Assembly (NCBI GenBank): GCA_016210115.1
Contig: JACQUW010000159.1
Span: 1 to 64,000 of the forward strand
From: Deltaproteobacteria bacterium
GTDB lineage: Bacteria; Desulfobacterota; Binatia; UBA9968
Direction: 5' to 3'
DNA length: 64,000 bases
The stretch's first letter is position 1. Every line of letters starts with the position of its first letter. Below are positions 7,951 to 16,658 of the stretch, one piece after another. The notes below the pieces were generated by a model. It did no database searches and had not been told where the DNA came from. It saw nothing but the letters and a program-made list of their open reading frames with translations. The position numbers and the translations under genes were made by a program.

Positions 7951-10260
7951 TTAAATCCAATCCGTCCGCGCTGTTTTCTTGTTCTTAAGGGCCTGTAAGA
8001 CTCTTTCCGGAGTGAGCGGCAGCTCTTTGATCCTCACGCCTACTGCATCGTAAATCGCATTGGCGATTGCCGGAGCGGTCCCGACCAACCCACACTCTCC
8101 CACGCCTTTGGCGCCAAACGGACCAGTGGGCTCGCCGGTCTCGACGATGATAGGAATGACTTTTGGGACATCGAGAGCGCTGGGGATGCGATAGTCCACC
8201 ATGGATGGGTTCGTAACCTTCCCGTCATCCAGGATCATCTCCTCCATCAAGGCATATCCCACCCCTTGAACAAATCCTCCCTGAATTTGTCCTTCGACCA
8301 CCGCAGGATTGATAGCTTTACCCACATCATGCGCGGCGACCGAGTTGACAATTCTCACATGCCCCGTTTCCGTGTCCACCTCCACTTCGACCATGTGAAC
8401 GCCGAATATGTAGGCGGTCATGGCGCCGAAAGGGTAGCCCATCACCACCGCCCTCTTGGCATCAAAGGGCGGCCCCTCCACCATAAATGAAGCGCTGCCG
8501 AGAATCGGCCCCTGTTTGGCCCAAAGGCTCATCCCGGCGATATCTCGAAAAGGTATTTTCCTTTCGGGCGAGCCGGCGACAAAAACGTAACCTTCTCTGG
8601 TCTCAAGATCCTGAGGATTCGCCTCCAGGCAATCCGCAGCCAGCGAAATAACCTGTTTCTTCGCCTCGCGCGCGGCCATGCGCACGGCATTGCCGGCTGT
8701 GTAGACCGTCCGGCTTGCCGTGGTCGCCCAATTATAAGGAGTCGTCTCGCTGTCCGAGGTCACGATTGAAACGTGCTCGTACGGAACCCCCAACTCCTCG
8801 GCCGCCATTTGACTGAGCGTCGTATCGGATCCTTGACCGATGTCCATGGCTCCGGTGAGCAGAACCACAGTTCCGTCTTCATTCATCTTCACTGTGGCGG
8901 CGGAGGAGACGATGCCGCTGATGTGGTTAATCGACGCCATACCTCGGCCGCGGTTCTTCTCTTTGGGCTTTCCCCAGCCGATCGCATCGCCCGCGCGCTT
9001 GAGGCACTCTTTATATCCGACGCTCCCGTAAGGATTGCCCCCTAAAGCCCTATCGCCGGTTTCAACGCCGTTCAGAGCCCGTATCTCCAGCGGGTCGATT
9101 CCCAACTGGTGCGCGATCTCGTCTAGCTGCGACTCTGAAGCGAAGGTCCCTTGCGGGTTGCCAAAACCGCGAAACGCTCCGCACTTGATTTTGTTAGTGT
9201 AAACGCAAAGCCCCTCGATCTTGACGTTTGGGATGCGATATGGCCCACGGGACATCATCGCCCCAAACCCGGCTATTCCCGGCCCATCGTCCGCATAGGC
9301 GCCCGTGTCAAATACGATCCGCACCTCTTTGGCGACGATATGTCCATCCTTCTTCGCCCCGGTTTTAATGTTGATAACGGCCGGATGACGCGGCCGGAGC
9401 GAGGTAAATTCTTCGTCTCTCTCAAGAATAATCTTGACCGGGCGAAACGCCACCTGGCTTAGAGCAACGCAGACCGGCTGCACAGTTGCCTCCACCTTGC
9501 CCCCAAAAGCTCCGCCGACCCTGGTTCCTATAACGCGGATCTTGCTCATGGGAAGCCCGAGCGACTGGTGGATCCGCGCCTGTGTAACAAAGACCGATTG
9601 CGTGGTGGTCCAGACGGTGACTTTTCCCGAGATATCCACAGAGGCAATGGCGCCGCAGGCTTCCATGTAGCACTGGTGCACCATCTGCGTCCTGAAAGTA
9701 TCTTCCAGCACGAGATCTGCCTGCTTGAACCCCAGCTCAACATCGCCTTCCAGAAACGTGGTGTGGGAACAAAGGTTTCCCCGCCAGACCGGATTAAAAA
9801 CTTTTGCGTAGCCGGCAAAATCGCCGTGGATAATCGGCGCGCCCTCCTCCATCGCCAGTAACGGATCGAAAACGGCCGGCAGCTCTTCGTATTCGACCGA
9901 AATCAGTTCCAGCGCATCCTTCGCAGTATTTTCATCAACCGCCGCCACCGCGGCAACGGGCTCACCGACATGCCGCACAACGCCTTGCGCGAGAATCGGC
10001 TCATCCAGAATGAACGCTCCCATCCTGGCTTGTGGAACATCTGAGCCGGTTAGAACGGCTTTTACGCCGGGAAGACGTTTGGCTCTCGAACAATCAATCT
10101 GCAGAATCCTGGCGTGAGCGTATGGACTGCGCAAGATTTTGCCGCAAAGCATCCCGGGGAGAACAAGGTCATCAATATAGATCGCCCTTCCCGTAGCCTT
10201 CTCCAGGGTGTCAGTTTTAGGAAGGCTTTTCCCTACGACAGAAAACTCCATTTGATTCAC
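7951..10260 (-). CDS. Molybdenum hydroxylase large subunit (xanthine dehydrogenase/CoxL family)
   Basis: 769 residues. It begins with the conserved VVGKSLPKTDTLEKATG segment, has GAFRGFG near residue 360 and GAKGVGECG near 721, where the glutamate is the conserved active-site base. The active-site loop is not the AYxCSFR loop of true form I CO dehydrogenase, so hydroxylation or reductive dehydroxylation of an organic ring (as in xanthine, nicotinate, isoquinoline or 4-hydroxybenzoyl-CoA enzymes) is more likely. The medium and small subunits are immediately upstream, giving a complete enzyme in order M-S-L. Confidence 0.9.
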   Translation of the reverse strand: MNQMEFSVVGKSLPKTDTLEKATGRAIYIDDLVLPGMLCGKILRSPYAHARILQIDCSRAKRLPGVKAVLTGSDVPQARMGAFILDEPILAQGVVRHVGEPVAAVAAVDENTAKDALELISVEYEELPAVFDPLLAMEEGAPIIHGDFAGYAKVFNPVWRGNLCSHTTFLEGDVELGFKQADLVLEDTFRTQMVHQCYMEACGAIASVDISGKVTVWTTTQSVFVTQARIHQSLGLPMSKIRVIGTRVGGAFGGKVEATVQPVCVALSQVAFRPVKIILERDEEFTSLRPRHPAVINIKTGAKKDGHIVAKEVRIVFDTGAYADDGPGIAGFGAMMSRGPYRIPNVKIEGLCVYTNKIKCGAFRGFGNPQGTFASESQLDEIAHQLGIDPLEIRALNGVETGDRALGGNPYGSVGYKECLKRAGDAIGWGKPKEKNRGRGMASINHISGIVSSAATVKMNEDGTVVLLTGAMDIGQGSDTTLSQMAAEELGVPYEHVSIVTSDSETTPYNWATTASRTVYTAGNAVRMAAREAKKQVISLAADCLEANPQDLETREGYVFVAGSPERKIPFRDIAGMSLWAKQGPILGSASFMVEGPPFDAKRAVVMGYPFGAMTAYIFGVHMVEVEVDTETGHVRIVNSVAAHDVGKAINPAVVEGQIQGGFVQGVGYALMEEMILDDGKVTNPSMVDYRIPSALDVPKVIPIIVETGEPTGPFGAKGVGECGLVGTAPAIANAIYDAVGVRIKELPLTPERVLQALKNKKTARTDWI

Positions 10261-10271
10261 TCCGATGCGCT

Positions 10272-10733
10272 CTAGCCGCGATCCTCACTTGCCGCCAGAA
10301 TCGCCTCAACGATCTTTGTGTAACCTGTGCAGCGGCAGAGATTGCCCGCTATCGAGGCCCTGACCTCGTCCTCAGTGGGCCTGGGGTTCTCATCCAAAAG
10401 AGCCTTTCCAACCATGAGCATTCCGGGAATGCAAAAGCCGCATTGAATCGCCGCGTGCTTGATGAATGACTCCTGGAGCGGGTGAAGGTGCGAGCCCTGC
10501 GCCAATCCCTCGATCGTAGTCACCTTTCGACCACGCGCGTCCATCGCCAAAGCCAGGCAAGAGCGAATTGGCCAGCCGTCCAAAAGAACGGTACATACGC
10601 CGCACTCCCCGATTCCGCAACCATCTTTTGTTCCGGTCAGGGCGAGATCTCGCCGAATCACCTCCAGCAGGGTTTGGTTCGGCTTTATCTCCAGCTCCAC
10701 AGGTTCGCTGTTAATCTCGAAGGCTAGTCGCAT
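10272..10733 (-). CDS. Molybdenum hydroxylase [2Fe-2S] small subunit (CoxS-like)
   Basis: 153 residues, the typical length. The plant-type cluster ligands are Cys39, Cys44, Cys47 and Cys59; the second cluster uses Cys98, Cys101, Cys133 and Cys135 (QCGFC ... CRCTGY). The usual Thr after QCGFC is Ile here. It passes electrons from the Mo site to FAD. AGGAAGCG precedes the ATG, which lies 2 bases after the medium-subunit stop. Confidence 0.93.
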   Translation of the reverse strand: MRLAFEINSEPVELEIKPNQTLLEVIRRDLALTGTKDGCGIGECGVCTVLLDGWPIRSCLALAMDARGRKVTTIEGLAQGSHLHPLQESFIKHAAIQCGFCIPGMLMVGKALLDENPRPTEDEVRASIAGNLCRCTGYTKIVEAILAASEDRG

Positions 10734-10735
10734 CT

Positions 10736-11608
10736 CTAATCGCTTCCTCCGGCTCTTTTCCAGGCCACTTTCAGAGCCCGTTGAACACAGACCCGCGCCA
10801 TCTCTCTTTTATACTCTTCGGATCCTCGTCCATCAGTCATCGGTTGAGCCTCGGCCGCGGCCATAGACGCCGATTGCTCGATGATCTCCGGAGAAAAATC
10901 CTTTCCCTCAAGGAAGGTGGCCGCCTCTTTGGCTAAGATGGGAAAAGGGCCCGCGGAGCCGAGCACAACACGAGCGGCCGTACAACCAGAGCTCGCATCC
11001 CGTCTCACACACGCGGCCACTTGTACAACTGCCATATCCGTTGCGGTGCGTTTAAATTTCAGATAGGCGCCACCGCTTCCCCGCGGAGGGAGAGGAACCG
11101 CGATCTCGGCCAAGATCTCATCGGGCTCGAGAGATGTCGTGTAATAGTCGGCGCAAAATTCGTCCACGGAGAGGTCTCGTTTTCCTGCAGCGCTCACGAG
11201 CTTAAGACGCGCGTTTAAACACAGAAGCGCAGGAGCCAAATCGCCGTTCGGGTCGGCGTGACAAAGGTTTCCTCCAACCGTCCCCATGTTGCGAATCGCG
11301 GGGGAGCCGATCTCTGACGCAGCCTCGGCCAAGAGAGTGAACCGCTCCCGAATCAATGGCTCGGTGGCAATTCTTCTGTGAATCACCAAGGGGCCGAATC
11401 TTAGGCCCTTGCGCTCCTGAAAAGAGAGTTTGTCGAGGCCCGGGATCGCCTTGATATTTACCAGAACTGCGGGACGGACGAGCCGGTTTTTCATCATGGC
11501 TATAAGAGACACTCCGCCCGCAATCAACTTGGCCTCTCCGCCATGCTGTTTGAGTAGCTGCGAAGCCCGGCGCAGGCTCTTAGGCTCCATATAGTTAAAC
11601 TCGTGCAC
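10736..11608 (-). CDS. Molybdenum hydroxylase FAD-binding medium subunit (CoxM-like)
   Basis: 290 residues. FAD-binding motifs are AGGVSLIAMM near 31-40 and TVGGNLCHADPNGDLAPALL near 109-128, both typical of CoxM/XdhB. GTG start (GTGCACGAGTTT), with AGGAGGGAAGG upstream. First gene of the M-S-L trio, 21 bases after the binding-protein gene. It hands electrons to an external acceptor. Confidence 0.92.
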   Translation of the reverse strand: MHEFNYMEPKSLRRASQLLKQHGGEAKLIAGGVSLIAMMKNRLVRPAVLVNIKAIPGLDKLSFQERKGLRFGPLVIHRRIATEPLIRERFTLLAEAASEIGSPAIRNMGTVGGNLCHADPNGDLAPALLCLNARLKLVSAAGKRDLSVDEFCADYYTTSLEPDEILAEIAVPLPPRGSGGAYLKFKRTATDMAVVQVAACVRRDASSGCTAARVVLGSAGPFPILAKEAATFLEGKDFSPEIIEQSASMAAAEAQPMTDGRGSEEYKREMARVCVQRALKVAWKRAGGSD

Positions 11609-11629
11609 AGCGCAAAAACCCTTCCCTCC

Positions 11630-12556
11630 TCATTGCAAATCCTGCGGCGTCAATTTCGCGACATTGCTTTGGTCCACCAACACGGTCTCGATCTCGACGA
11701 TGCGCGGCAGTGATTTACCCTTCACGTGGTCGACGGCCGCCTGCACTGCCAGCTTTCCCCAGGTCATCGGCTTCAACGCAATCGTCATGGCCAAATCCCC
11801 GGCCTTGACGGCCGCGACCGCCGGCGGCACGCCATTGAACCCGGTGACAATCACGCGTTTCTTCGCGGTCTTCACCGCCTGAACCGCTCCGAGCGCGAGC
11901 TCGTCGTTCATCGCATAGACCGCGTGCAGGTCCGGAACGGCCGTCAGCATGTCCTCCGCGAGCTTCAGCCCATCCGCTTTGGTAAGCGCCGAATGATGCC
12001 CCGCCACGATTCGGATGCCAGAGCGTTTGCCCACAACTTTCTTGAAGCCATTTTCCATATCGATAGAAACCGAGGCTCCGGCAGGACCCAGAAGCATGCC
12101 GACCTTGCCCCCGCTTCGCAGCTTACCGGCAAGCCATTCCCCGATTCGCTCGCCTTGCTTAATCCAGTCCGAACCCACAAAGGCGACATGGTATTTCGGA
12201 TCCACCGATCGCGCAACGCTCAGGACCGGGATTTTCGCCGCGCGCGCGGCCTCGTAAGCAGCCGTCCCTCCCGCCGAGCTTATCGGCGAAATCAAAATAA
12301 TATCAACCTTCGCCTGCACTAGGTCCAGCAAACCGTCGAGTTGTTTTACCTGGTCCTCCTCGGCGCGCACCAGCCGAAGTGTCACCCCCAGCTCCTGCGC
12401 CTTGGCTACCATTCCCTTCTCCATCGCCACATAGAACGGGTTGGTTGAAGAGGCCAGAGACACGCCGATCACCGGCTTTTTCTGCGCAACAGCCGACGAA
12501 ACCTGCAGCAACAACGCCACGGAGATACCCCATACCACCAGGATACGGGATGCCAT
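11630..12556 (-). CDS. Ribose-type ABC transporter periplasmic binding protein
   Basis: 308 residues. An N-terminal signal peptide (hydrophobic core VVWGISVALLLQV, cleavage after about residue 25 at SAVAQ) precedes a type I periplasmic binding domain starting KPVIGVSLAS, as in RbsB-like proteins. Its ATG overlaps the stop of the fused ABC gene as TGATG, so the importer is one transcriptional and translational unit. Despite the sugar-family fold, the surrounding aromatic and ketone genes suggest a non-sugar ligand; that is inference. Confidence 0.88.
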   Translation of the reverse strand: MASRILVVWGISVALLLQVSSAVAQKKPVIGVSLASSTNPFYVAMEKGMVAKAQELGVTLRLVRAEEDQVKQLDGLLDLVQAKVDIILISPISSAGGTAAYEAARAAKIPVLSVARSVDPKYHVAFVGSDWIKQGERIGEWLAGKLRSGGKVGMLLGPAGASVSIDMENGFKKVVGKRSGIRIVAGHHSALTKADGLKLAEDMLTAVPDLHAVYAMNDELALGAVQAVKTAKKRVIVTGFNGVPPAVAAVKAGDLAMTIALKPMTWGKLAVQAAVDHVKGKSLPRIVEIETVLVDQSNVAKLTPQDLQ

Positions 12557-15054
12557 CACGCTCTCCTCCTGAGCCACTCGAGTGCTGCGGCCGCGATAAA
12601 CACAAGCCCCAAAACGACCTGTTGCCAGTATGAATGTACATTCATCAAGTTGAGCCCGTTCTGGAGAAATCCGATCAGGAGCACCCCGAGCAGGGTCTGG
12701 AGCATGCTCCCCTCTCCGCCGCGCAGCGACGCTCCCCCGAGCACCACCGCCGCTATCGCGTAAAGCTCCATGAATACACCGACCGTGGGCTGGCCGGATT
12801 GCACCCGGGCAGCGATGATGAGACCACCCAGAGCTGCCAGCGTGCCGCAGATCGCGAAGCACGCGACAAGAATGCGGCCGACGCGAATCCCCGCCAGATG
12901 GGCCGCATCGCGGTTCCCCCCGACAGCGTAAACCCGCAGGCCGAAAGGCGTCCGGGCAAGAACAATTGCACCGGCCGCGAACGCGACCAGCGCGAGAAGA
13001 ACCGGAACCGGTATGCCCCAGAGAGTTCCGCTGCCGAGAGCGGCAAATGATTCCGGCAGGTCGGAAACCACAGATCCGCCGGTAACTGCCAGGGCCACGC
13101 CACGCGCGATTACAAGCGTCCCGAGCGTCGCAATGAATGGTGACACGCCCAATCCTGCAATGAGTCCACCGTTGATGAGCCCTAGAGCCACCCCGACGCC
13201 CACGCCAGCGGCAATCCCCAGCAGCAAACCATACTTCACCATTGTGAGCGCCGCCATGGATCCCGACAGGGCGACAACCGAGCCGACGGAAAGATCAAAC
13301 GCGCCCGCGACGATAACGAAGGTCATACCAATCGAAACCATCGCCAGAACCGAAACCTGAAGCAGAACATTGCGAATGTTTCCGACCGTGAGAAAGTGCT
13401 CGTTGAGAAAGGCCAGCGCCGTGACGAGCGCGATCAGAGCCAGCGGCAGAAAAAAGCTTACGCGGCCGACTCGGGACCGGCGCGCAGGGGCAGGCTCCAC
13501 TGGCCCTTCCGGGCGCGGAGTCGCCGGACCCGCCTCATCCTGAGAACGACTGGGCGAACTCACGCCCGCGGCACACGAAAGAAGATTGGCGGCTGTGGCA
13601 TTAGCTCGGGAAAACTCTCCGGCCATCTCACCTCGCCGAAGCACGACAATTCGATCTGAAAGCTCGAGCACCTCCGGAAAATCTGCGGAGGACATCAGGA
13701 TCGATCCTCCATCGCCAGCGTAGCCGGCAAGCAGGCGGTGAATTTCAGCGCGAGCGCGGATGTCTACCCCGTGCGTAGGCTCGTCGACCGCGAGCACGCT
13801 CGCGCCCGAAGCGAGCAAACGCCCGAGAAGCACTTTCTGCTGGTTTCCGCCACTCAGCTCGCGCACTTTAGCCCAGAGGCCCGGCGTCTTGATGGAAAGG
13901 CCATCAGTAAACCTCCGGCCAAGAGCCGCCATGCGCCGGCGCGAAATAAATCCCCACCGGCTTACCTGATCGAGACAGCTAAGCGCCAGATTCTCCGCCA
14001 CTGAGAGGGTCGGGATCAGGCCATCTTTGCGGTCTCCCGGAATCATGCCGACACCGCGCGCAAGCGCCTCGGCCGGGTGATGCAACCTCGCAGCCGCGCC
14101 ATTAACCCGTGCAGCTTCCACAACTTTCGGCAGGCTTCCACCAACCGCGGCAATAAGATCGGAGGCGCCCCCGCCCATCAGCCCGGTGACAGAAACGATC
14201 TCGCCACGGCCGACACCCAGCTCCACCGGCCGGGAGCCAAGCCTCACCCGAATACTGAGTTGCTCCGCCCCCGGTTTCTCCGCCGGAGCGGGCTCCACAT
14301 CCGCGATGTCACCACCGACAATCAACCGCACCAGCTCACGCGCATCAAGGGAGGCGACGGGCTGCGACGCAATCCGTCGCCCGTCGCGAAGAACTGTGAC
14401 GCGATCGGCAATTGACAACACCTCGTCAACTTTGTGGGAAACCAGCACGATGCCCGAACCGGAGGCGCGAAGTTTCGCCATCAGCTCAAGGAGTGCTTTG
14501 ATCTCTGCCGGTTCCAGGCTGGCGGTTGGCTCGTCCATTACCAGGAAACGGGCGCGGTGGACCAGCGCTTTGCCGATCTCGACGAGTTGCCGCTCAGCCG
14601 CCCAGAGCGAGCGGACCAGTCTGTGAGGTTCCAGACGCACACCGAGCCGCCCGAGAATTTCCCGCGCGCCGTCCAAAATCGCGCGGCGATCGACCAGCGG
14701 GACACCAAACCAGCGGTGCACCGCAATGTGTCCCGCATAGAGGTTTTCAGCCACGGTCAAAGAAGGAATGAGATGAGGTTCTTGATGGATGACGGCGATG
14801 CCCGAGGCGAGCGCTTCGTGAGGCGAGCCAAGCCGGAACGCTCGAGCACCGAGGCGCATCACCCCGGCATCGGGGCATATCGCGCCGCCGATGATCTTCA
14901 CGAGCGTGCTCTTGCCGGCGCCATTCTCACCCACAAGGGCGTGGATTTCACCGGGCCCGACATCGAAATCGACCGATTCAAGGGCGGCAACGCCGTGGTA
15001 GCGCTTGGTAATACCTCTCAGATGAAGTGGCTCGCTCGGAGCCGGGCTACCCAT
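12556..15054 (-). CDS. Fused ABC importer: RbsA-like double ATPase plus RbsC-like permease
   Basis: 832 residues in one frame. Residues about 1-505 hold two ATPase domains: GENGAGKST at 42-50, a weak signature LWAAERQ and FLVMDEPTAS in the first; in the second a degenerate P-loop region (GLMGGGASDL), LSGGNQQKVLLGRLL and DEPTHGVD. Residues from about 520 on are hydrophobic with repeated membrane segments and match RbsC/XylH-like permeases. In most CUT2 importers these are two proteins. No frameshift or stop is seen at the junction, which is a Pro/Glu/Ala/Arg-rich linker. The binding protein is translationally coupled downstream. Confidence 0.9.
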   Translation of the reverse strand: MGSPAPSEPLHLRGITKRYHGVAALESVDFDVGPGEIHALVGENGAGKSTLVKIIGGAICPDAGVMRLGARAFRLGSPHEALASGIAVIHQEPHLIPSLTVAENLYAGHIAVHRWFGVPLVDRRAILDGAREILGRLGVRLEPHRLVRSLWAAERQLVEIGKALVHRARFLVMDEPTASLEPAEIKALLELMAKLRASGSGIVLVSHKVDEVLSIADRVTVLRDGRRIASQPVASLDARELVRLIVGGDIADVEPAPAEKPGAEQLSIRVRLGSRPVELGVGRGEIVSVTGLMGGGASDLIAAVGGSLPKVVEAARVNGAAARLHHPAEALARGVGMIPGDRKDGLIPTLSVAENLALSCLDQVSRWGFISRRRMAALGRRFTDGLSIKTPGLWAKVRELSGGNQQKVLLGRLLASGASVLAVDEPTHGVDIRARAEIHRLLAGYAGDGGSILMSSADFPEVLELSDRIVVLRRGEMAGEFSRANATAANLLSCAAGVSSPSRSQDEAGPATPRPEGPVEPAPARRSRVGRVSFFLPLALIALVTALAFLNEHFLTVGNIRNVLLQVSVLAMVSIGMTFVIVAGAFDLSVGSVVALSGSMAALTMVKYGLLLGIAAGVGVGVALGLINGGLIAGLGVSPFIATLGTLVIARGVALAVTGGSVVSDLPESFAALGSGTLWGIPVPVLLALVAFAAGAIVLARTPFGLRVYAVGGNRDAAHLAGIRVGRILVACFAICGTLAALGGLIIAARVQSGQPTVGVFMELYAIAAVVLGGASLRGGEGSMLQTLLGVLLIGFLQNGLNLMNVHSYWQQVVLGLVFIAAAALEWLRRRA

Positions 15055-15082
15055 TTCGATCCCCGCGCCAAAGTTTCACTTT

Positions 15083-15247
15083 CTATCCCGCTAGAGGCAC
15101 CATCTCGCCCTTGTAGTGCACAACGGCACACTGAGGACAAAATTGGGGAGGCTTTTTCCCCTTACCAGTTTCAGCGTAGAGAATATAGCCGCACCGATTA
15201 CACCGATACCGTTTCTTTTGCTCGCTGTCTTTCTTTTTTGTCGCCAC
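15083..15247 (-). CDS. 54-residue zinc-ribbon protein overlapping the UbiD gene
   Basis: GTG start at 15247, stop TAG at 15083-15085. The lysine-rich N-terminus MATKKKDSEQKKRYR is followed by Cys16-x2-Cys19 (CNRCGY) and Cys37-x2-Cys40 (CPQC), a rubredoxin-like zinc ribbon, ending in HYKGEMVPLAG. AAGGGGGAAGG precedes the GTG. The start lies 50 bases inside the 3' end of the UbiD gene in another frame. Bacterial hydroxyarylate decarboxylases have a small zinc-ribbon D subunit next to their UbiD-type C subunit (BsdBCD, VdcBCD); this protein may be an analogue. Rubredoxin-type electron transfer is the alternative. Confidence 0.75.
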   Translation of the reverse strand: MATKKKDSEQKKRYRCNRCGYILYAETGKGKKPPQFCPQCAVVHYKGEMVPLAG

Positions 15248-16640
15248 GGTAGATTCCTTCCCCCTTCCAGCCGTCTATATAGTCGGACAAACGAACCGTA
15301 TCAGTCGGGAAATAACACGGGTTATGAACCATCTGCGACATTGGCTTGTCCATCCCGACGGGTTTGGTCGCATCAAATCCCATCTTTGTCACCACCCCGT
15401 CAGTCGAGGTTGGATCCAGCGGGCAACCCAGACTATCGGGAATCACAATAGTGTCCTTGATCCCCCTGCACCTGGTGGTAAAGGCCCATTCCACTTGCAC
15501 GTGATTGCGGGCATCGATGTCCTCATCCACAACGATCACATTCTTCACCCCTTGATAAGCAAGGACGGCGGACGCGACCTGCTTTCCCTGACCGGGATAT
15601 CTTTTTTTAATGCGCACCACACAATTAAAGTAGGTACAGCCGCCCTCTGTCAGGTAAACGTCGAGAATGCTCTCCTCGGGAAATACGCGGGCCACGACTT
15701 TATGAACCTCCGCCATATTGGTGATCAACATCGGCTGGTTCTCGTCCGGAGGCGGGCCGGTGATGATATCGTGATAGATCGGCTGATCCCGGTGGGTGAT
15801 AGCTTTTACATTGAAAATCGGCGCCAGCCGCTCGTCGCCGTAGTAGCCGGTAAATTCAACAAAGGGAGCCTCCAATTTCCGCTCGTGCGGCGGAATCTCT
15901 CCTTCCAGGATAATCTCTGCGGTCGCCGGGACATCCAGGTCGATGGTCTCGCATTTGACCATATCGATCGCCTTGCCGCGCTGCGCTCCGGCAAAAGAAA
16001 ACTCGTCCTCCTCCAAAGGCATACTGGTGGAAGCAGCCATCATGCAGTAGGGATCGACGCCGATCGCCACCGCCATCGGACAGGCTTCCCCTTGTTCCCA
16101 GTAGCGCATGATGATGTGCCAAAGATTGAACGGGCTCATCCACAACCCGGTCTGGTTCTTCTCATGGATAAAGAGCCGATGGACTGAGGCGTTGCGGGTC
16201 CTAGTCTCCGGATGCTGTACGATACAGCAGGTTGCGTCAATGTACCAGCCCCGGTCACGCTCGGCATGCCAGGTAATCGGGAACTTGTTAAGGTCTACTT
16301 TTCTTCCCTTGATGATGTTTTCCTTGCAAGGCCCGCTGCTCACGATTCGGGGAGAAAACTCTTTGAGCCGCTCCGAGCGCTTCACGTAGTCTTTTACGAA
16401 CGCCTCCGGCGTGGTGTTCAGCCCGAGACAAACCCTGCGCTGGGTTCCGTAGACACCCGACGCGACGGGTATGCCGTAGCCCTTTACGTTTTCAAACAGC
16501 AGCGCAGGCCCTCTTTCCTCGATCGACTTCTTGGTTACCAGGGCCGTTTCCAGATAGCGATCCACGGGTCGCCGCACGCGCTTCAGCTCGTTCTTCTCCT
16601 CGAGGAAACCAAGAAATTCCCTAAAGTCATTGAATTGCAT
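15198..16640 (-). CDS. UbiD family prenyl-FMN-dependent decarboxylase
   Basis: 480 residues, typical of UbiD/Fdc/AroY-type enzymes. The acidic active-site stretch lies near residues 243-265 (LEGEIPP ... LEAPFVEFTGYYG). The motif is EAPFVEF where the three other UbiD proteins of this window have EGPFGEW, so it belongs to another subgroup. These enzymes decarboxylate or carboxylate aromatic or alpha,beta-unsaturated acids with prenylated FMN; no UbiX prenyltransferase gene is visible here. GGGGTAGACG precedes the ATG. It sits between the flavoenzyme gene and the overlapping zinc-ribbon gene. Confidence 0.9.
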   Translation of the reverse strand: MQFNDFREFLGFLEEKNELKRVRRPVDRYLETALVTKKSIEERGPALLFENVKGYGIPVASGVYGTQRRVCLGLNTTPEAFVKDYVKRSERLKEFSPRIVSSGPCKENIIKGRKVDLNKFPITWHAERDRGWYIDATCCIVQHPETRTRNASVHRLFIHEKNQTGLWMSPFNLWHIIMRYWEQGEACPMAVAIGVDPYCMMAASTSMPLEEDEFSFAGAQRGKAIDMVKCETIDLDVPATAEIILEGEIPPHERKLEAPFVEFTGYYGDERLAPIFNVKAITHRDQPIYHDIITGPPPDENQPMLITNMAEVHKVVARVFPEESILDVYLTEGGCTYFNCVVRIKKRYPGQGKQVASAVLAYQGVKNVIVVDEDIDARNHVQVEWAFTTRCRGIKDTIVIPDSLGCPLDPTSTDGVVTKMGFDATKPVGMDKPMSQMVHNPCYFPTDTVRLSDYIDGWKGEGIYRGDKKERQRAKETVSV

Positions 16641-16658
16641 CGTCTACCCCTTCATCCG

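Noticed and set aside
7951-11608. Aerobic carbon monoxide dehydrogenase (CoxMSL)
   Set aside because: The large subunit lacks the AYxCSFR active-site loop; it has GAFRGFG, so a general molybdenum hydroxylase is the safer call. The same holds for the sets at 47439 and 57911-61781.
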